Shown one piece after another: positions 4,912 to 5,761 of a stretch of DNA of 5,761 nt. The translations under genes were made by a program, and so were the position numbers. Source of the stretch: Acidimicrobiia bacterium (lineage in GTDB: Bacteria; Actinomycetota; Acidimicrobiia; Acidimicrobiales; Ilumatobacteraceae); contig RHCK01000116.1 of the NCBI GenBank assembly GCA_010030605.1, forward strand, positions 1 to 5,761, read 5' to 3'. Below the pieces are notes generated by a model that searched no databases, was not told the DNA's origin, and was given only the letters and a program-made list of their open reading frames with translations. The number at the start of each line of letters is the position of its first letter. The stretch's first letter is position 1.

Positions 4912-5761
4912 ACGAGGTTCGCACGCCGCTGCACGGATTGCGCGTGCTCGACATCTCGACAGTCATTGCGGGTCCGAATTGCGCTCGCTATCTCGCCGAC
5001 TTCGGAGCCGAGGTCATCAAGGTCGAACGACCCGACACCGGTGACAGTTTGCGCAACATGGCCTGGAAGGACCCTCGCGATGGTGTTGGTCTGTGGTGGA
5101 AGCTGGCCAACCGCAACAAGCGAACGATCACCATCGATCTGAAGAATGTCGACGACAAGAACCTCTTCCTGCGTTTGGTGAAGGACGCGCACGTGGTGGT
5201 GGAGAATTTCCGCCCCGGTGCTCTCGAACGATTGGGACTCGGACCCGACGAACTGTTGGCCATCAATCCATCGCTCGTCATCACACGCGTGAGTGGGTTC
5301 GGTCAGACCGGGCCATATGCGCAGCGCCCGGGCTTCGCCTCCATCGCCGAATCCATGTCGGGCTTCGCCGCGGTGAATGGCGAAGCCGACGGACAGCCGA
5401 TGTTGCCGGCCATCGCACTCACCGATGAATTGACCGGCCTTGTCGGCGCGTTCGCCACGATGGTCGCGTTGCACTCGGGCGTCGGCCAGGTTGTGGATGC
5501 GAGTCTGCTGGAGAGTGTCTTCCATGTGATGGGGCCAGTGGCATCACTCTTCGCGCTCACCGGAGAACTGCAACCGCGCTTGGGTTCGGGACTTCCCTAC
5601 ACCGTGCCCCGCGGAACGTATCAATGCGCCGATGGCTCATGGGTCGGGATCTCGGCGTCATCGGATTCCGTGGCCATGCGCGTGATGGGAATCCTCGGAG
5701 TGGCCGACGACCCTCGATTCCAATCCTTCGACGGACGCACGGCGAACCGCGACGAGATCGA
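4908..5761 (+). CDS. CaiB/BaiF-family (type III) CoA-transferase, C-terminus cut by window edge
   Basis: ATG 4908 opens a frame of 284 codons that stays open to the right edge; full-length family members have about 380-420 residues. Hallmarks are LHGLRVLDIS and IAGP near the N-terminus, DFGAEVIKVERP (31-42), NRNKRTITIDLK (68-79), VVENFRPGALERLGLG (97-112) and SGFGQTGPYAQRPGF (129-143). The helix ALTDELTGLVGAF (170-182) carries Asp173, the expected catalytic aspartate that forms the acyl-enzyme and CoA-thioester intermediates. GQVVDASLLES (193-203) follows. The family moves CoA between carboxylic acids, for example formyl/oxalyl, carnitine/crotonobetainyl or bile-acid CoA esters; some members, such as alpha-methylacyl-CoA racemase, epimerise acyl-CoAs instead. 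The substrate here is unknown. The start sits in an ATGA overlap with the phosphoesterase and has no clear Shine-Dalgarno, suggesting coupled translation. Confidence 0.92.
   Translation, partial: MNEVRTPLHGLRVLDISTVIAGPNCARYLADFGAEVIKVERPDTGDSLRNMAWKDPRDGVGLWWKLANRNKRTITIDLKNVDDKNLFLRLVKDAHVVVENFRPGALERLGLGPDELLAINPSLVITRVSGFGQTGPYAQRPGFASIAESMSGFAAVNGEADGQPMLPAIALTDELTGLVGAFATMVALHSGVGQVVDASLLESVFHVMGPVASLFALTGELQPRLGSGLPYTVPRGTYQCADGSWVGISASSDSVAMRVMGILGVADDPRFQSFDGRTANRDEI

Overview
The window is GC-rich, with tightly packed genes on both strands and frequent GTG and TTG codons. It looks like a chromosomal segment of a high-GC actinobacterium. The Thr-Thr-Val-Pro tail on the CopC/CopD-type protein, the small epsilon-like protein next to the carboxyltransferase and the leaderless-looking TANNNT promoters suggest the class Acidimicrobiia (Ilumatobacter-like). 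That lineage call rests on recognition alone. I see no mobile element, CRISPR array, tRNA, rRNA or phage gene. Codon use looks even across the window, so there is no sign of recent transfer.

Layout. On the minus strand, positions 1-93 hold the first 31 codons of dnaX (DNA polymerase III gamma/tau), leaving the window at the left edge. A divergent intergenic region (94-173) separates it from a plus-strand gene (174-2036). That gene encodes a secreted or membrane fusion of a CopC-like domain, a CopD-like eight-helix membrane domain, a YtkA-like beta domain and a Thr/Val/Pro-rich tail. After a 76-base gap, 2113-3672 encodes an acyl-CoA carboxylase beta (carboxyltransferase) subunit. It overlaps by ATGA a 61-residue protein (3669-3854) that looks like the epsilon subunit of that complex. 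Forty bases later a cytosolic calcineurin-type metallophosphoesterase begins (3895-4911). It overlaps by ATGA a CaiB/BaiF-family CoA-transferase (4908 onward) that runs off the right edge.

How the genes relate. The carboxyltransferase and epsilon-like protein form one unit for biotin-dependent carboxylation of a short acyl-CoA; the biotin carboxylase (alpha) subunit must lie elsewhere. The phosphoesterase and CoA-transferase form a second, translationally coupled pair. Both pairs touch acyl-CoA metabolism, but no complete pathway is present. dnaX and the CopC/CopD gene are ordinary neighbours with no obvious link.

Most notable points: (1) the CopC-like domain appears to have lost both histidines expected to bind copper; (2) three of the four upstream regions carry a TANNNT box 7-8 bases before the start codon, as in leaderless actinobacterial promoters; (3) the carboxyltransferase has Val at the position thought to set acyl-CoA choice. 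I found no convincing new multi-gene system.
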